Source: a bacterium
Lineage (GTDB): Bacteria; Cyanobacteriota; Vampirovibrionia; Gastranaerophilales; Gastranaerophilaceae
Direction: 5' to 3'
Length of the DNA stretch: 51,025 nt
Assembly: GCA_024408765.1 (NCBI GenBank)
Contig: JAKSUR010000004.1
Span: 1 to 51,025 of the forward strand
Below the pieces are notes generated by a model. That model was given only the letters and a program-made list of their open reading frames with translations, did no database searches and was not told the origin of the DNA. Positions 43,392-51,025 of this stretch are shown one piece after another. Position 1 is the stretch's first letter; each line of letters opens with the position of its first letter. The position numbers and the translations under genes were made by a program.

Positions 43392-44153
43392 ATGAACGAC
43401 AATACGTTTATTTATGGAAAAAATGCGATTATAGAAGCATTAAGCAATGGCGACAGGGAGTTCAACAAAATATATATTTCCGAAAATATAAGATCGGATG
43501 AAAAGCTGGAATTAATAAAGTATAAAGCGAAATCAGCAGGAATTGTATACCAATTTGTTAATAAAGAAAAACTTGCTCAAATAGTTCAAACAACACAGCA
43601 TCAAGGTGTAGTAGCGCAATTGTCACCTGTTAAATATGAAGAATTGGAAGCTTTTATAAAAAATCATTCGAACGAACTGACTTCCGTTATAATTGCAGAC
43701 GGAATTGAAGATTCACACAATCTTGGAGCAATGATACGTTCCGCGGTTTGCGCAGGAGTTAAAGGAATTATAATTCCGTCCAGGAGAAGCGTTTTAATTA
43801 ATTCCACAGTGGAAAAAACCAGTGCAGGTGCAGTTAACCGAATATCCGTAATTAAAGTTAACAGTTTGGTAAATGCAGTTCAAATATTAAAAGAAAGCAA
43901 CTACTGGGTAATTGCTTCAGATCACCATGCTGTGGATAATTATTGTGATATTGATTATACGAATATGAGTTTTGCACTTATTATGGGTGCGGAACACACA
44001 GGTATATCAAGATCTTTAATGAAATTAGCAGATTTTAGAGTTAAAATCCCTATGTTAACAAATTTTAATTCTTTAAATGTTTCCAATGCAACTGCTATAA
44101 TATTATTTGAAAGCGTTAGACAAAAATTGAATAAGAAAAAGAGGATGAGTTAA
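43392..44153 (+). CDS. rlmB: TrmH-family rRNA 2'-O-methyltransferase (RlmB-like)
   Basis: A 253-residue SPOUT methyltransferase. The N-terminal substrate-binding domain begins [12 protein letters not shown] and the catalytic domain has the family motifs [20 protein letters not shown] (motif 1), [20 protein letters not shown] (motif 2) and [20 protein letters not shown] (motif 3 in the SAM-binding knot). RlmB methylates a guanosine of 23S rRNA; a related target is possible. The stop overlaps the ATG of the sigma factor (TAATG), so the two are co-translated. Confidence 0.93.
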   Translation: MNDNTFIYGKNAIIEALSNGDREFNKIYISENIRSDEKLELIKYKAKSAGIVYQFVNKEKLAQIVQTTQHQGVVAQLSPVKYEELEAFIKNHSNELTSVIIADGIEDSHNLGAMIRSAVCAGVKGIIIPSRRSVLINSTVEKTSAGAVNRISVIKVNSLVNAVQILKESNYWVIASDHHAVDNYCDIDYTNMSFALIMGAEHTGISRSLMKLADFRVKIPMLTNFNSLNVSNATAIILFESVRQKLNKKKRMS

Positions 44154-45157
44154 TGGCAAAAAATAAAAATGATATAACTATTTCTTTTGATGAAATCTCA
44201 GACGAAGGAGTAGATTTCAACAGCATTGAACCGATTGAGGATTTAGATGATGATGAAAACATTTCAATTGAAGAACCAAAAACGCAAGAAAGCTTAAATT
44301 CAGTTAACTCTGATGATTCAGTAAGAATATATTTGCAACAAATAGGTAAAATTCCTTTGTTATCAGCAGAAGAAGAGCTGGAAGTTGCAAAACAAATTTA
44401 TGAGACACAAAATGAGTTTGCAAGAAAAGTTCTTATAAATGCAAATCTAAGACTTGTTGTAAGTATAGCAAAAAAATATATAGGAAGAGGTTTATCATTT
44501 CTTGATTTAATCCAAGAAGGTAATATGGGGCTTATCCGTGCAACAGAAAAATTTGATTATACAAAAGGTTATAAATTTTCAACTTATGCAACATGGTGGA
44601 TTCAACAATCAATAACAAGAGCTATTGCCGATAAAGCCAGAATTATAAGACTTCCGATTCACCTTATTGAGTCAATTAATAAAATAAAAAAAGCTACAAT
44701 AGAACTGACGACCGAACTCGGAAGAATACCTGTAAAGCAAGAAATTGCTGATAAGTTAGGCATTTCTGTTGCAAAGCTGACTTCTATAATAAAATCGACA
44801 CAATCAACAATCAGCATTGACACACCAACAGGTCAAAAAGATGATTCCAATAAAATCATTGATTACATTGTGGATGAATCAACATTGGCGCCTGAATCAA
44901 GAGTTTCACAGGAAAATATGCTGGATGACATAAAAATAATGCTTGAACAGTTGAGTCAAAAAGAAAGGGATATTTTAATTCTTAGATTTGGTTTAAATAA
45001 TGACGGAAATAAAAAAACGCTTGATGAAATAGGTTCTATCTATGGTGTTTCAAGAGAGCGTATACGTCAGATTGAAAACAGAGCAATTTCGAAATTAAAG
45101 AAATTATGCAAAAATAAAAATATGTCATCAGGACTGAAAAATTATTTTGGAGGATAA
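44153..45157 (+). CDS. rpoD: sigma-70 family RNA polymerase sigma factor (RpoD-like)
   Basis: A 334-residue group 1 or 2 sigma factor. An acidic N-terminal 55 residues lacks region 1.1. Region 1.2 is [20 protein letters not shown]; region 2 has [34 protein letters not shown] and [19 protein letters not shown], including the -10 recognition residues; region 3 follows ([19 protein letters not shown]); region 4 is [20 protein letters not shown] with the -35 helix-turn-helix and ISKLKKL. The short N-terminus resembles cyanobacterial group 2 sigmas, so it may be the housekeeping or an alternative sigma. It sits between rlmB (1-nt overlap) and a TPR gene (9-nt gap). Confidence 0.92.
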   Translation: MAKNKNDITISFDEISDEGVDFNSIEPIEDLDDDENISIEEPKTQESLNSVNSDDSVRIYLQQIGKIPLLSAEEELEVAKQIYETQNEFARKVLINANLRLVVSIAKKYIGRGLSFLDLIQEGNMGLIRATEKFDYTKGYKFSTYATWWIQQSITRAIADKARIIRLPIHLIESINKIKKATIELTTELGRIPVKQEIADKLGISVAKLTSIIKSTQSTISIDTPTGQKDDSNKIIDYIVDESTLAPESRVSQENMLDDIKIMLEQLSQKERDILILRFGLNNDGNKKTLDEIGSIYGVSRERIRQIENRAISKLKKLCKNKNMSSGLKNYFGG

Positions 45158-45166
45158 CAAATAATT

Positions 45167-46930
45167 ATGGCTGATATGGATAAAATTAATGAATTAGTTG
45201 GTGATAAAAAGTTTGAAGAAGCAATAATTATAATTGAAGAAGCCTTAAAAGATGAACCGAATAACCCTGAACTTTTAAAGCTTGCAGGACTTTCTTATGT
45301 CAACATTTGCAATTGGAAACAGGCATGCAAAAATTTTGAATCAGCCGTTAAATATATTTCAGACGATGCTACGGCATTTTTTTATTTGGCAAAGTGCTAC
45401 GAAAAATTAGGGGAATTCAATTATGCAAAAAGTAACTATTTAAAAGTCATAGAACTTAGACCTGAATATGAAGAAGCTCATAAAAGTTTATGTTTAATTT
45501 GTATGAAGCTAAGGCAAAATGCAGATGCCATAAAATACACCGAAAGGGCTTCCGAAATATATCCGGATTCATACATTTTTTATTTTATAAAAGGTATGAC
45601 ACAGATGGATTCAAAAGATTTTGAGCATGCACTGGAATCCCTGCAAAAAGCTTCGGAAAAAGCACCATATTTACCTGAAATCATAAACAGCCTCGGAACA
45701 TGTTATATGACATTGGGTAAAAAGCAAGAAGCTATACAAGCATATAAAAAAGTTTTCGAATATGATTCTAAAAATGCTATGGCGTATTTCAATATAGGTT
45801 CAGTTTACCAAATTGATAATGACCACGAAAAGGCCGTTGAATATTTTGAAAAAGCCGTTGAATTAGAAGAAGATGATGAACGATTCCTTTCGGCACTTGC
45901 TATGTCCGAAGTTAAAATTCAAGACTATCATTGTGCATTGGAGCATTACAAACAACTTTCAATTATTTGTCCAAACAAAGAAAATTATAAATACAATATG
46001 GTAATTTGTTATGAAGCATTGCATGATTATAATACAGCCATTTCAATGTTGGAAGGTATGGTTTATTTGAATCCGAAATATATACTTCCGGCACAAAAGC
46101 TGGCCAGCCTATATATCAAAACGAATCAATTAAACAAAGCAAAAGATATATACGAAAAAATACTTTTAAAAAACAAAGTTACAGCAGAAATCTTACACCA
46201 ATATGCAATTTTATCATCAAGCTTATGCGATACGGACACAGCAGAAAAAATGTTAAAAAAAGTTATTAGAATGAATCCGAATATAGCAAAAGCTCATAAA
46301 GATTTGGCAATAATTTATCTTAACAAAAGACTTTTTGATTATGCTGAAGATGAATTTAAAACTGCATTAAACCTTGCACCGAATGATTTTGAAATAATTT
46401 TTGAATACGGAAACTACTTATATTCAATTTCAAAAAACACAGAAGCCGAACGCTATTATACAGAAGCACTTGAGCTTGAGCCGAAAAATGTTCTGGTGCT
46501 TGTATGTACGGCGTTAAATAAATCGATATTAAATCAAGTTGATGAGGCATATAAATATATCATGAAGGCTATTGAGAGTGAACCTGAGCATGAATATGTG
46601 CAATTTTGTGCAGGAAGAATATTGTTTGCTAAGGGCGAATATGAAGAAGCAAAAAGATACTTAGTTAGAGCAGTAGAACAAAATCCTGACATAGAAACAA
46701 TGAATACACTTGCTTTAACATATTTTAAATTGGAAGATTACAAACAAGCTTTAAATATATTTGCTACCATAAACAAAAAATCACCAAACAGTATATCTGT
46801 TATGATGGATATTGCAAGATGTTATAAAGCTTTGGGAGAAAATGACAGTGCATTAGTATACCTGAATAAAGTAACTGATATTTTCTCTGAAAATGAAGAA
46901 GCACAAGAAATGATTAGAGAATTGTCATAA
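45167..46930 (+). CDS. large TPR-repeat protein
   Basis: A 587-residue soluble protein made almost entirely of tetratricopeptide repeats, around 15 by eye, for example YKKVFEYDSKNAMAYFNIGS, VYQIDNDHEKAVEYFEKAVE and AEDEFKTALNLAPNDFEIIF. No signal peptide or membrane helix, so it is cytoplasmic. TPR solenoids bind other proteins; the partner is unknown. It is third in rlmB-rpoD-TPR, with a GGAGG site and a 9-nt gap. Co-transcription with the sigma factor is notable but does not prove a regulatory role. Confidence 0.85.
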   Translation: MADMDKINELVGDKKFEEAIIIIEEALKDEPNNPELLKLAGLSYVNICNWKQACKNFESAVKYISDDATAFFYLAKCYEKLGEFNYAKSNYLKVIELRPEYEEAHKSLCLICMKLRQNADAIKYTERASEIYPDSYIFYFIKGMTQMDSKDFEHALESLQKASEKAPYLPEIINSLGTCYMTLGKKQEAIQAYKKVFEYDSKNAMAYFNIGSVYQIDNDHEKAVEYFEKAVELEEDDERFLSALAMSEVKIQDYHCALEHYKQLSIICPNKENYKYNMVICYEALHDYNTAISMLEGMVYLNPKYILPAQKLASLYIKTNQLNKAKDIYEKILLKNKVTAEILHQYAILSSSLCDTDTAEKMLKKVIRMNPNIAKAHKDLAIIYLNKRLFDYAEDEFKTALNLAPNDFEIIFEYGNYLYSISKNTEAERYYTEALELEPKNVLVLVCTALNKSILNQVDEAYKYIMKAIESEPEHEYVQFCAGRILFAKGEYEEAKRYLVRAVEQNPDIETMNTLALTYFKLEDYKQALNIFATINKKSPNSISVMMDIARCYKALGENDSALVYLNKVTDIFSENEEAQEMIRELS

Positions 46931-46933
46931 GCT

Positions 46934-47752
46934 TTAAATGTATGTGTCAATCGAACTCCCAAAATGTGTTCGGACAAATGTTTTATTATAATAATAAAAG
47001 ACACCGACTGAAATACAACATATAAAATAAAAATTAATTAATGTTGCTACAAAATTCATTATAACATTACTCGCAAAAATTGTTGAGAATATTGAAATTA
47101 AGAAATTCATACCAAATATCAAAAGATATATTCCCATTGTATTGAAAAAATTTTTACTAAAAATATTTTTTATTGATATAAACAATGCCTTAAATGGATT
47201 TTTACATGTAAAAAACAAAGCCGGTAAAAATAAGAACAGTAAAAACGATGAAATCATCATAACTCCGAGTATAAGCATATTCCAAGCATTAATTTTTATA
47301 AGCTGTGAAGTGGTAAGTCCTGAAAGAAAAGCTTTTAATGTTTCTTGATTAGACAACGCTTTTGAAAAATCGTTCATATTTATACCGATTTCTCCGATAT
47401 AATACATTCCTGTTTTATAGGCTAAAAATAAAAACATGCCGGTTACAATGCCTGCGATAATAATAAGCCCTAATACCGGCAGAAAATATCCGCCAACCCC
47501 GAATGAAAAATTTTTGATAATAGAATTAGGATTATCAGGTGATTCGTCCAATGCCGCTAATTTTACCATTTGTCCCCAGCCCGCAACAAATGTAACGCTC
47601 ATTAAAAAGAGAATTACAACAGCAACAGCCATTCCTATAACATTTTTTCCGTTTACAGATATCGTTGCATACACGCCTGACAATAGCGAAAACAAAATTA
47701 ATGGTGTTGCAACAACTATATACCTGTTTGTAAGCTCAAATATTTTCTTCAT
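46934..47752 (-). CDS. multi-pass membrane protein, function unknown
   Basis: A 272-residue protein with about six membrane helices: IVVATPLILFSLLSGVYATI, IGMAVAVVILFLMSVTFVAG, FLPVLGLIIIAGIVTGMFLF, MLILGVMMISSFLLFLFLPA, MGIYLLIFGMNFLISIFSTI and LINFYFICCISVGVFYYYNK. No catalytic motif is seen. It resembles the 345-residue protein at 15182 in its cytoplasmic loop after the fourth helix (TCKNPFKALFISIKNIFSKN), a pattern of the YciC/DUF4013-like groups. It converges on the TPR gene and follows the Hcp-like gene with 29 nt between. Confidence 0.72.
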   Translation of the reverse strand: MKKIFELTNRYIVVATPLILFSLLSGVYATISVNGKNVIGMAVAVVILFLMSVTFVAGWGQMVKLAALDESPDNPNSIIKNFSFGVGGYFLPVLGLIIIAGIVTGMFLFLAYKTGMYYIGEIGINMNDFSKALSNQETLKAFLSGLTTSQLIKINAWNMLILGVMMISSFLLFLFLPALFFTCKNPFKALFISIKNIFSKNFFNTMGIYLLIFGMNFLISIFSTIFASNVIMNFVATLINFYFICCISVGVFYYYNKTFVRTHFGSSIDTYI

Positions 47753-47781
47753 AGACTTAATATAAACTAAACTATATTATT

Positions 47782-49356
47782 TTACAAATTATTTATACTT
47801 TCAGCATCTTTTTGAGGAGTGCTTATTAAATTTATTTTGAATTCTTGACTCAATGTATTTATTAAAGACGGATTAATTGTGATTGGTTCACAAATTCCCA
47901 AATAAACATTTACAATATCAAATGCATTAAAATATAAAAGTTCAGCGACAGTATTCCTGTTACATTTAGGTAAAAAAGCATTCATAGATATTTTATACTT
48001 CAAAAGTTTTTCAGAAACTCTTACTATCGCATAATAATCAAAACATGTATTAAAATATAAAAAGTTTTCCTGATTTACATTATATGAAAATGAAATAATT
48101 AAAACATCTTTATCAAGTCTTTTAACGAGATTTTCAAAATAATTGTTTATGTTATCCGCATAATCTTTTAATCCGAATATTACCATTTTCTTATACTTAC
48201 CCGAAGAAAGTTTTTCGTCAATCAAATTCAGACACTCTTCTAAGTTATAACCTATATTGATAGTTTCACAAACTCTGCCATTTTTAAATCCTTTTGCCAA
48301 CTCCGCAGCTTCTATAACGGGTTGAAAATTGTCATTTTCAATTTTGACTACACCTTTATAAAAATTTAAATCTGTTGTAAAAAGCCTTCCACGATAAAGA
48401 TTTTCGATATTATGTAAAGAATGCTTTGTTAAAATTATAGGGCCCGGGAAAGTAGAAAAATCAAGCAAACAATTTTCCAATCCATATCCATACTGACCTT
48501 TAAGATGTGAATATTTATGAAAATACGGATAAGTATGAGCTACCATCATTTCATCATGAGTATAGATATCTATATCTGTTTCCTTTAAGTTTTCTAAAAT
48601 ATTTTCCAGTTCTCTTATATTAGAACCAACTACCAAAACTGCTTTTGAAGGAGTAGTTGAATACGAAACTTCACAAAAGCCTTGCTTGCCATAACGAGCT
48701 TCCCGTGCATTATATAATTTTATCATTAAATCAGTATTGCATCTCGCACCCTCTTGTATAATATCCTTTATTGTATTTTTTTCAGTGCAATTAACCCTTA
48801 CTGAATCAAGCAAATTCAAAAGAGTTTCAAACCCTTCTGAATCTTCAATTCCAAAACTTTTTAATTCAAGTAAATTAATACTTATACTTTTTGCGACAAT
48901 CAGCATTATATTATACAAATCATATATTTCAGAAGGCATAACTGTTATAATTTCTCTGAATATACGTTCGCCAAGCTTAATAGCATCTATAATATCTTTG
49001 CAATTTTTAAAAATATCTGAATCAAAAAGATTTTCGCCCTTGAAATCATCTTGATTATAGATTTCATTATATTTATCTATAACGAGCACCATGTTTTCTT
49101 GAAGTTTTGCAATTACTGTCATAAAAGCATATTCAGTAAATGCTGAATTTGCAACTGCAATAGCCGTTGCATTTAAGATAAAATCTTTTATTTTAGTATC
49201 CAATTCATTTTTTTCAAAAAGTTTAATACAATACTTTGAAAATAAATGTAAATAAAGTATAAGAACATTTTGCAAAGCAGTTGTTCTGGGATTAACGGAG
49301 CAAATGCCTTTTGACACACAACTATTGTACTGTGGATTATCAGAATTATTTTTCAT
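47782..49356 (-). CDS. Hcp (hybrid-cluster protein) homologue lacking metal ligands
   Basis: About 524 residues with the fold signposts of hybrid-cluster (prismane) protein: SCVSKGICSVNPRTTALQNV at the start, KAVLVVGSNIRELENILENL, IDIYTHDEMMVAHTYPYFHK and KGQYGYGLENCLLDFSTFPG then PIILT, and the PITINPSLINTLSQEFKINL end. From memory of the family, Hcp needs a first CxxC pair, a Cys after PILLT, and Cys in the MAGCDG, AGCAKYR and QCNDSYS motifs plus the WYEQK Glu/Lys. Here these are replaced (TKHSL, IFGLKDY, SFSYN, FDYYAIV and LPKCNRN). It probably does not hold the hybrid cluster. No ribosome site; GTG 49362 is the alternative start. Confidence 0.78.
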   Translation of the reverse strand: MKNNSDNPQYNSCVSKGICSVNPRTTALQNVLILYLHLFSKYCIKLFEKNELDTKIKDFILNATAIAVANSAFTEYAFMTVIAKLQENMVLVIDKYNEIYNQDDFKGENLFDSDIFKNCKDIIDAIKLGERIFREIITVMPSEIYDLYNIMLIVAKSISINLLELKSFGIEDSEGFETLLNLLDSVRVNCTEKNTIKDIIQEGARCNTDLMIKLYNAREARYGKQGFCEVSYSTTPSKAVLVVGSNIRELENILENLKETDIDIYTHDEMMVAHTYPYFHKYSHLKGQYGYGLENCLLDFSTFPGPIILTKHSLHNIENLYRGRLFTTDLNFYKGVVKIENDNFQPVIEAAELAKGFKNGRVCETINIGYNLEECLNLIDEKLSSGKYKKMVIFGLKDYADNINNYFENLVKRLDKDVLIISFSYNVNQENFLYFNTCFDYYAIVRVSEKLLKYKISMNAFLPKCNRNTVAELLYFNAFDIVNVYLGICEPITINPSLINTLSQEFKINLISTPQKDAESINNL

Positions 49357-49444
49357 AAACACATGATAAATATAGTTATAATGATTTTAATTCCCCGACA
49401 AGGTTAGTTTATGCTATAATTTTACTTAACATCGGAGGTATAAA

Positions 49445-50275
49445 ATGTTCAGTACAGAAAACCATTATGAAGTAGTTACTTTTTCAATCGGTGATACAAA
49501 AGCCGGTACAAAAATGGGTAAATTACAACTTAAAGATATTGAAAATGAAGAAATTTTGAATTGTATTTTATGGGAAGAGGCACTGAACAGAATGGATTCC
49601 AAGCTTTTTCGTTCGGGAAATATATTGAGAATAGTATCAGGTTCATTTAATGAAAAATTTAATAATTGTCTTGTATCAGCGCTTGAGCTTATAAAAGAAG
49701 CTAAAACAGGATTGGATGTAACTCAAAGGACAGAAGTTTATGGAATTTTAGAAGGATATATAAATAAGATTAAAGATGAAAAGCTTAAAAATTTTGTTTC
49801 TCAAATATATTCTGAGAATAAGGAGAGTTTGTTAATTGCTCCCGGTGCAAAGCTTATGCATCACAATTATATTGGTGGTCTTATCGTTCATATTTCCGAG
49901 TGTTTAAAATATGCTGATGCCAATATAGATGTGTTTTTCCAAAGAGTAAACAGAGATGAAGTATATGCAGCATGTCTGCTCCACGATATAGGAAAAATAT
50001 TTGAATACACAGTCGATTTAGAATCAGGTTTAATTGATTACAACGAAGATTTCAGAAAAGAATGGAGAACTCATTCTCAATACGGTTTTTCAATATGTAT
50101 GAATGCAGGTTTTAAACGTATTGCAAGAATGATAGCCGCACACCATGCCAGAGCTGATTGGGGAGCAATCATTGATCTTAGTGAAAAAGATTTAGAACCT
50201 ATTTTATATCTTGTACATCATATTGATGACTTATCCGCAAAATTCGGAAAAATTAATGTCGCAATGCTGGATTAG
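49445..50275 (+). CDS. YhaM-type OB-fold/HD-domain 3'-5' exonuclease
   Basis: A 276-residue protein of the YhaM/Cbf1 family, which degrades RNA or single-stranded DNA from the 3' end. The N-terminal 90 residues form an OB-fold nucleic-acid-binding domain (GTKMGKLQLKDIENEEILNC). The HD domain carries PGAKLMHHNYIGGLIVHISE, AACLLHDIGKIFEY with the metal-binding HD pair, ARMIAAHHARADWGAI and LYLVHHIDDLSAKFG, all family signatures. It is somewhat shorter than Bacillus YhaM. CGGAGGT precedes the ATG. It converges with the SDR gene with a 6-nt gap. Confidence 0.88.
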   Translation: MFSTENHYEVVTFSIGDTKAGTKMGKLQLKDIENEEILNCILWEEALNRMDSKLFRSGNILRIVSGSFNEKFNNCLVSALELIKEAKTGLDVTQRTEVYGILEGYINKIKDEKLKNFVSQIYSENKESLLIAPGAKLMHHNYIGGLIVHISECLKYADANIDVFFQRVNRDEVYAACLLHDIGKIFEYTVDLESGLIDYNEDFRKEWRTHSQYGFSICMNAGFKRIARMIAAHHARADWGAIIDLSEKDLEPILYLVHHIDDLSAKFGKINVAMLD

Positions 50276-50281
50276 CAAATT

Positions 50282-51025
50282 TTACTTTATTCTTTGTTTA
50301 ACTCCGAACTTTATAAGTTCATTTATTATATTTTGAGGTAATTTAGAAACTAGCTGTGCAAAAAATGCATCTTTACCAACCGTATAAGATAGTTTTGGAT
50401 ATTTTACATTATCTGCTTTTATAATTATATCTACAACTTTATCAACACTCAATCCTTTTTGTTCATTGTTTTTCGCATTTTTTAAAATATAATCCATTTC
50501 TTTTTCATAACCTGATTTTAAACTTTTGTGTTTGGAATTTTCTTCAATCGATTTTCCCCATAGCGGAGTCGAAATAACTCCGGGTTTGACGGAAATTACT
50601 TTTATATTTCGTTTGTTTTCAACTAAAAGAGAATTAAAAAACATATCTAAACATTTTTTTGAAGCACAATAAGGCGAAATAAACGGAAATATTCCGAAGC
50701 TCGCCATTGAACTCACATTTATTATTCTTCCGTTATCTAATAAATCAAGAAGGTTTTGAGTCATATCCAGATGCGAAAAAACATTAACATCAAATTGCCT
50801 TCTTATTTCATTTGTTTTTATATTTTCAATCGGCCCTGCAACAACACATCCTGCAATATTTACAAGCGTATTTATTTTATCACATTTCGATTTTATATAA
50901 TCACAAGCACTCTTAATAGTTTCAGGAACAGAATAATCAACATAAAACGGAATAATGTTTTCAGATATATCAGCAAGTTCTTCCAGCTTATTTTCATTTC
51001 TGTATCCGGCAAAAATAATATTGCC
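50282..51025 (-). CDS. short-chain dehydrogenase/reductase, 5' end cut by window
   Basis: 247 residues are visible; the start lies beyond the window edge (the frame stays open to 51025). It is a classical SDR: a Rossmann segment (NIIFAGYRNENKLEELADIS), NTLVNIAGCVVAGPIENI with the NAG-like motif as N-I-A-G, INVSSMASFG with the catalytic Ser, and the YCASK motif (Tyr-x-x-x-Lys) in FISPYCASKKCLDMFFNSLL. PGVISTPLW follows as in the family. The ATG at 50764 is internal, so it is not a separate shorter gene. Substrate and coenzyme preference cannot be read. Confidence 0.88.
   Translation of the reverse strand, partial: GNIIFAGYRNENKLEELADISENIIPFYVDYSVPETIKSACDYIKSKCDKINTLVNIAGCVVAGPIENIKTNEIRRQFDVNVFSHLDMTQNLLDLLDNGRIINVSSMASFGIFPFISPYCASKKCLDMFFNSLLVENKRNIKVISVKPGVISTPLWGKSIEENSKHKSLKSGYEKEMDYILKNAKNNEQKGLSVDKVVDIIIKADNVKYPKLSYTVGKDAFFAQLVSKLPQNIINELIKFGVKQRIK

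Noticed and set aside
50282-50764. 160-residue stand-alone SDR
   Set aside because: The frame is open upstream of the ATG at 50764 to the window end and includes the Rossmann and N-x-A-G parts, so this is an internal start of a truncated gene.

Overview
The window is a low-GC (about one third G+C by eye), densely packed chromosomal segment from a Gram-negative-type, flagellated, non-photosynthetic bacterium. Gene content points to the Vampirovibrionia/Melainabacteria side of the cyanobacterial lineage, probably gut Gastranaerophilales. The clues are DapL (LL-diaminopimelate aminotransferase), the yggS-sepF pair, a DUF151 nuclease, hook genes and type IV pilus genes without any photosynthesis gene, plus lineage-looking N-termini (MGLAASQ..., and a short tag ending F-K/R-G/A). 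The assignment is inference; no rRNA is present.

Layout. 1-364: a GC-richer non-coding stretch with a 55-nt direct repeat and hairpins. 365-5427: acpS, a radical SAM protein, a Gly/Met-repeat protein, a membrane AAA+ ATPase and a coiled-coil protein. 5610-6895: yggS-sepF (cell division). 7162-10511: hook operon fliJ-fliK-flgD-flgE. 10710-12465: three lineage-specific proteins, one with HEAT-like repeats. 12775-14484: yebC-ybaB-recR. 14496-19154: PHP phosphoesterase, membrane protein, pgk, radical SAM protein. 19243-26428: malQ, TPR protein, DUF151-hyp-dapL operon, nadK, mutL. 26512-31180: ylxR-infB, a PVPV-repeat protein, prfA. 31367-35088: acpP-fabF-hyp and a divergent GAPDH. 35207-36706: thioredoxin-CcdA-Cys/His-rich membrane protein. 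36838-36913: tRNA-Arg(CCT). 37120-40951: small protein, nucleoside transporter, a relic of gcvPA, gcvH, metK. 41027-43288: PilM/PilN fusion and PilO. 43392-46930: rlmB-rpoD-TPR operon. 46934 to end: membrane protein, an Hcp-like protein without its metal ligands, a YhaM-type HD nuclease and a 5'-truncated SDR.

How they work together. Most genes are housekeeping: fatty-acid initiation (acpS, acpP, fabF), lower glycolysis and glycogen/maltodextrin use (GAPDH, pgk, malQ), translation (infB, prfA, ylxR, rlmB), DNA repair (mutL, recR), cell division (sepF) and lysine/peptidoglycan precursor synthesis (dapL). Surface machines are represented by the flagellar hook and a pilus/secretion inner-membrane platform.

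The most interesting signals are not single known genes. (1) Four unrelated proteins, including the GAPDH, share a short N-terminal tag ending F-[KR]-[GA] at residues 14-18. (2) Six intergenic 18-bp direct-repeat sites of the form KTTACAWW-NN-KTWACAWW resemble the cyanobacterial RpaB box HLR1 and lie mostly upstream of these lineage-specific genes. (3) There is an Hcp homologue in which nearly all iron-sulfur and hybrid-cluster ligands are replaced. (4) The glycine-cleavage gene gcvPA is reduced to 38 codons beside an intact gcvH, with a 31-bp duplication. No CRISPR array, insertion sequence, prophage or rRNA was seen.
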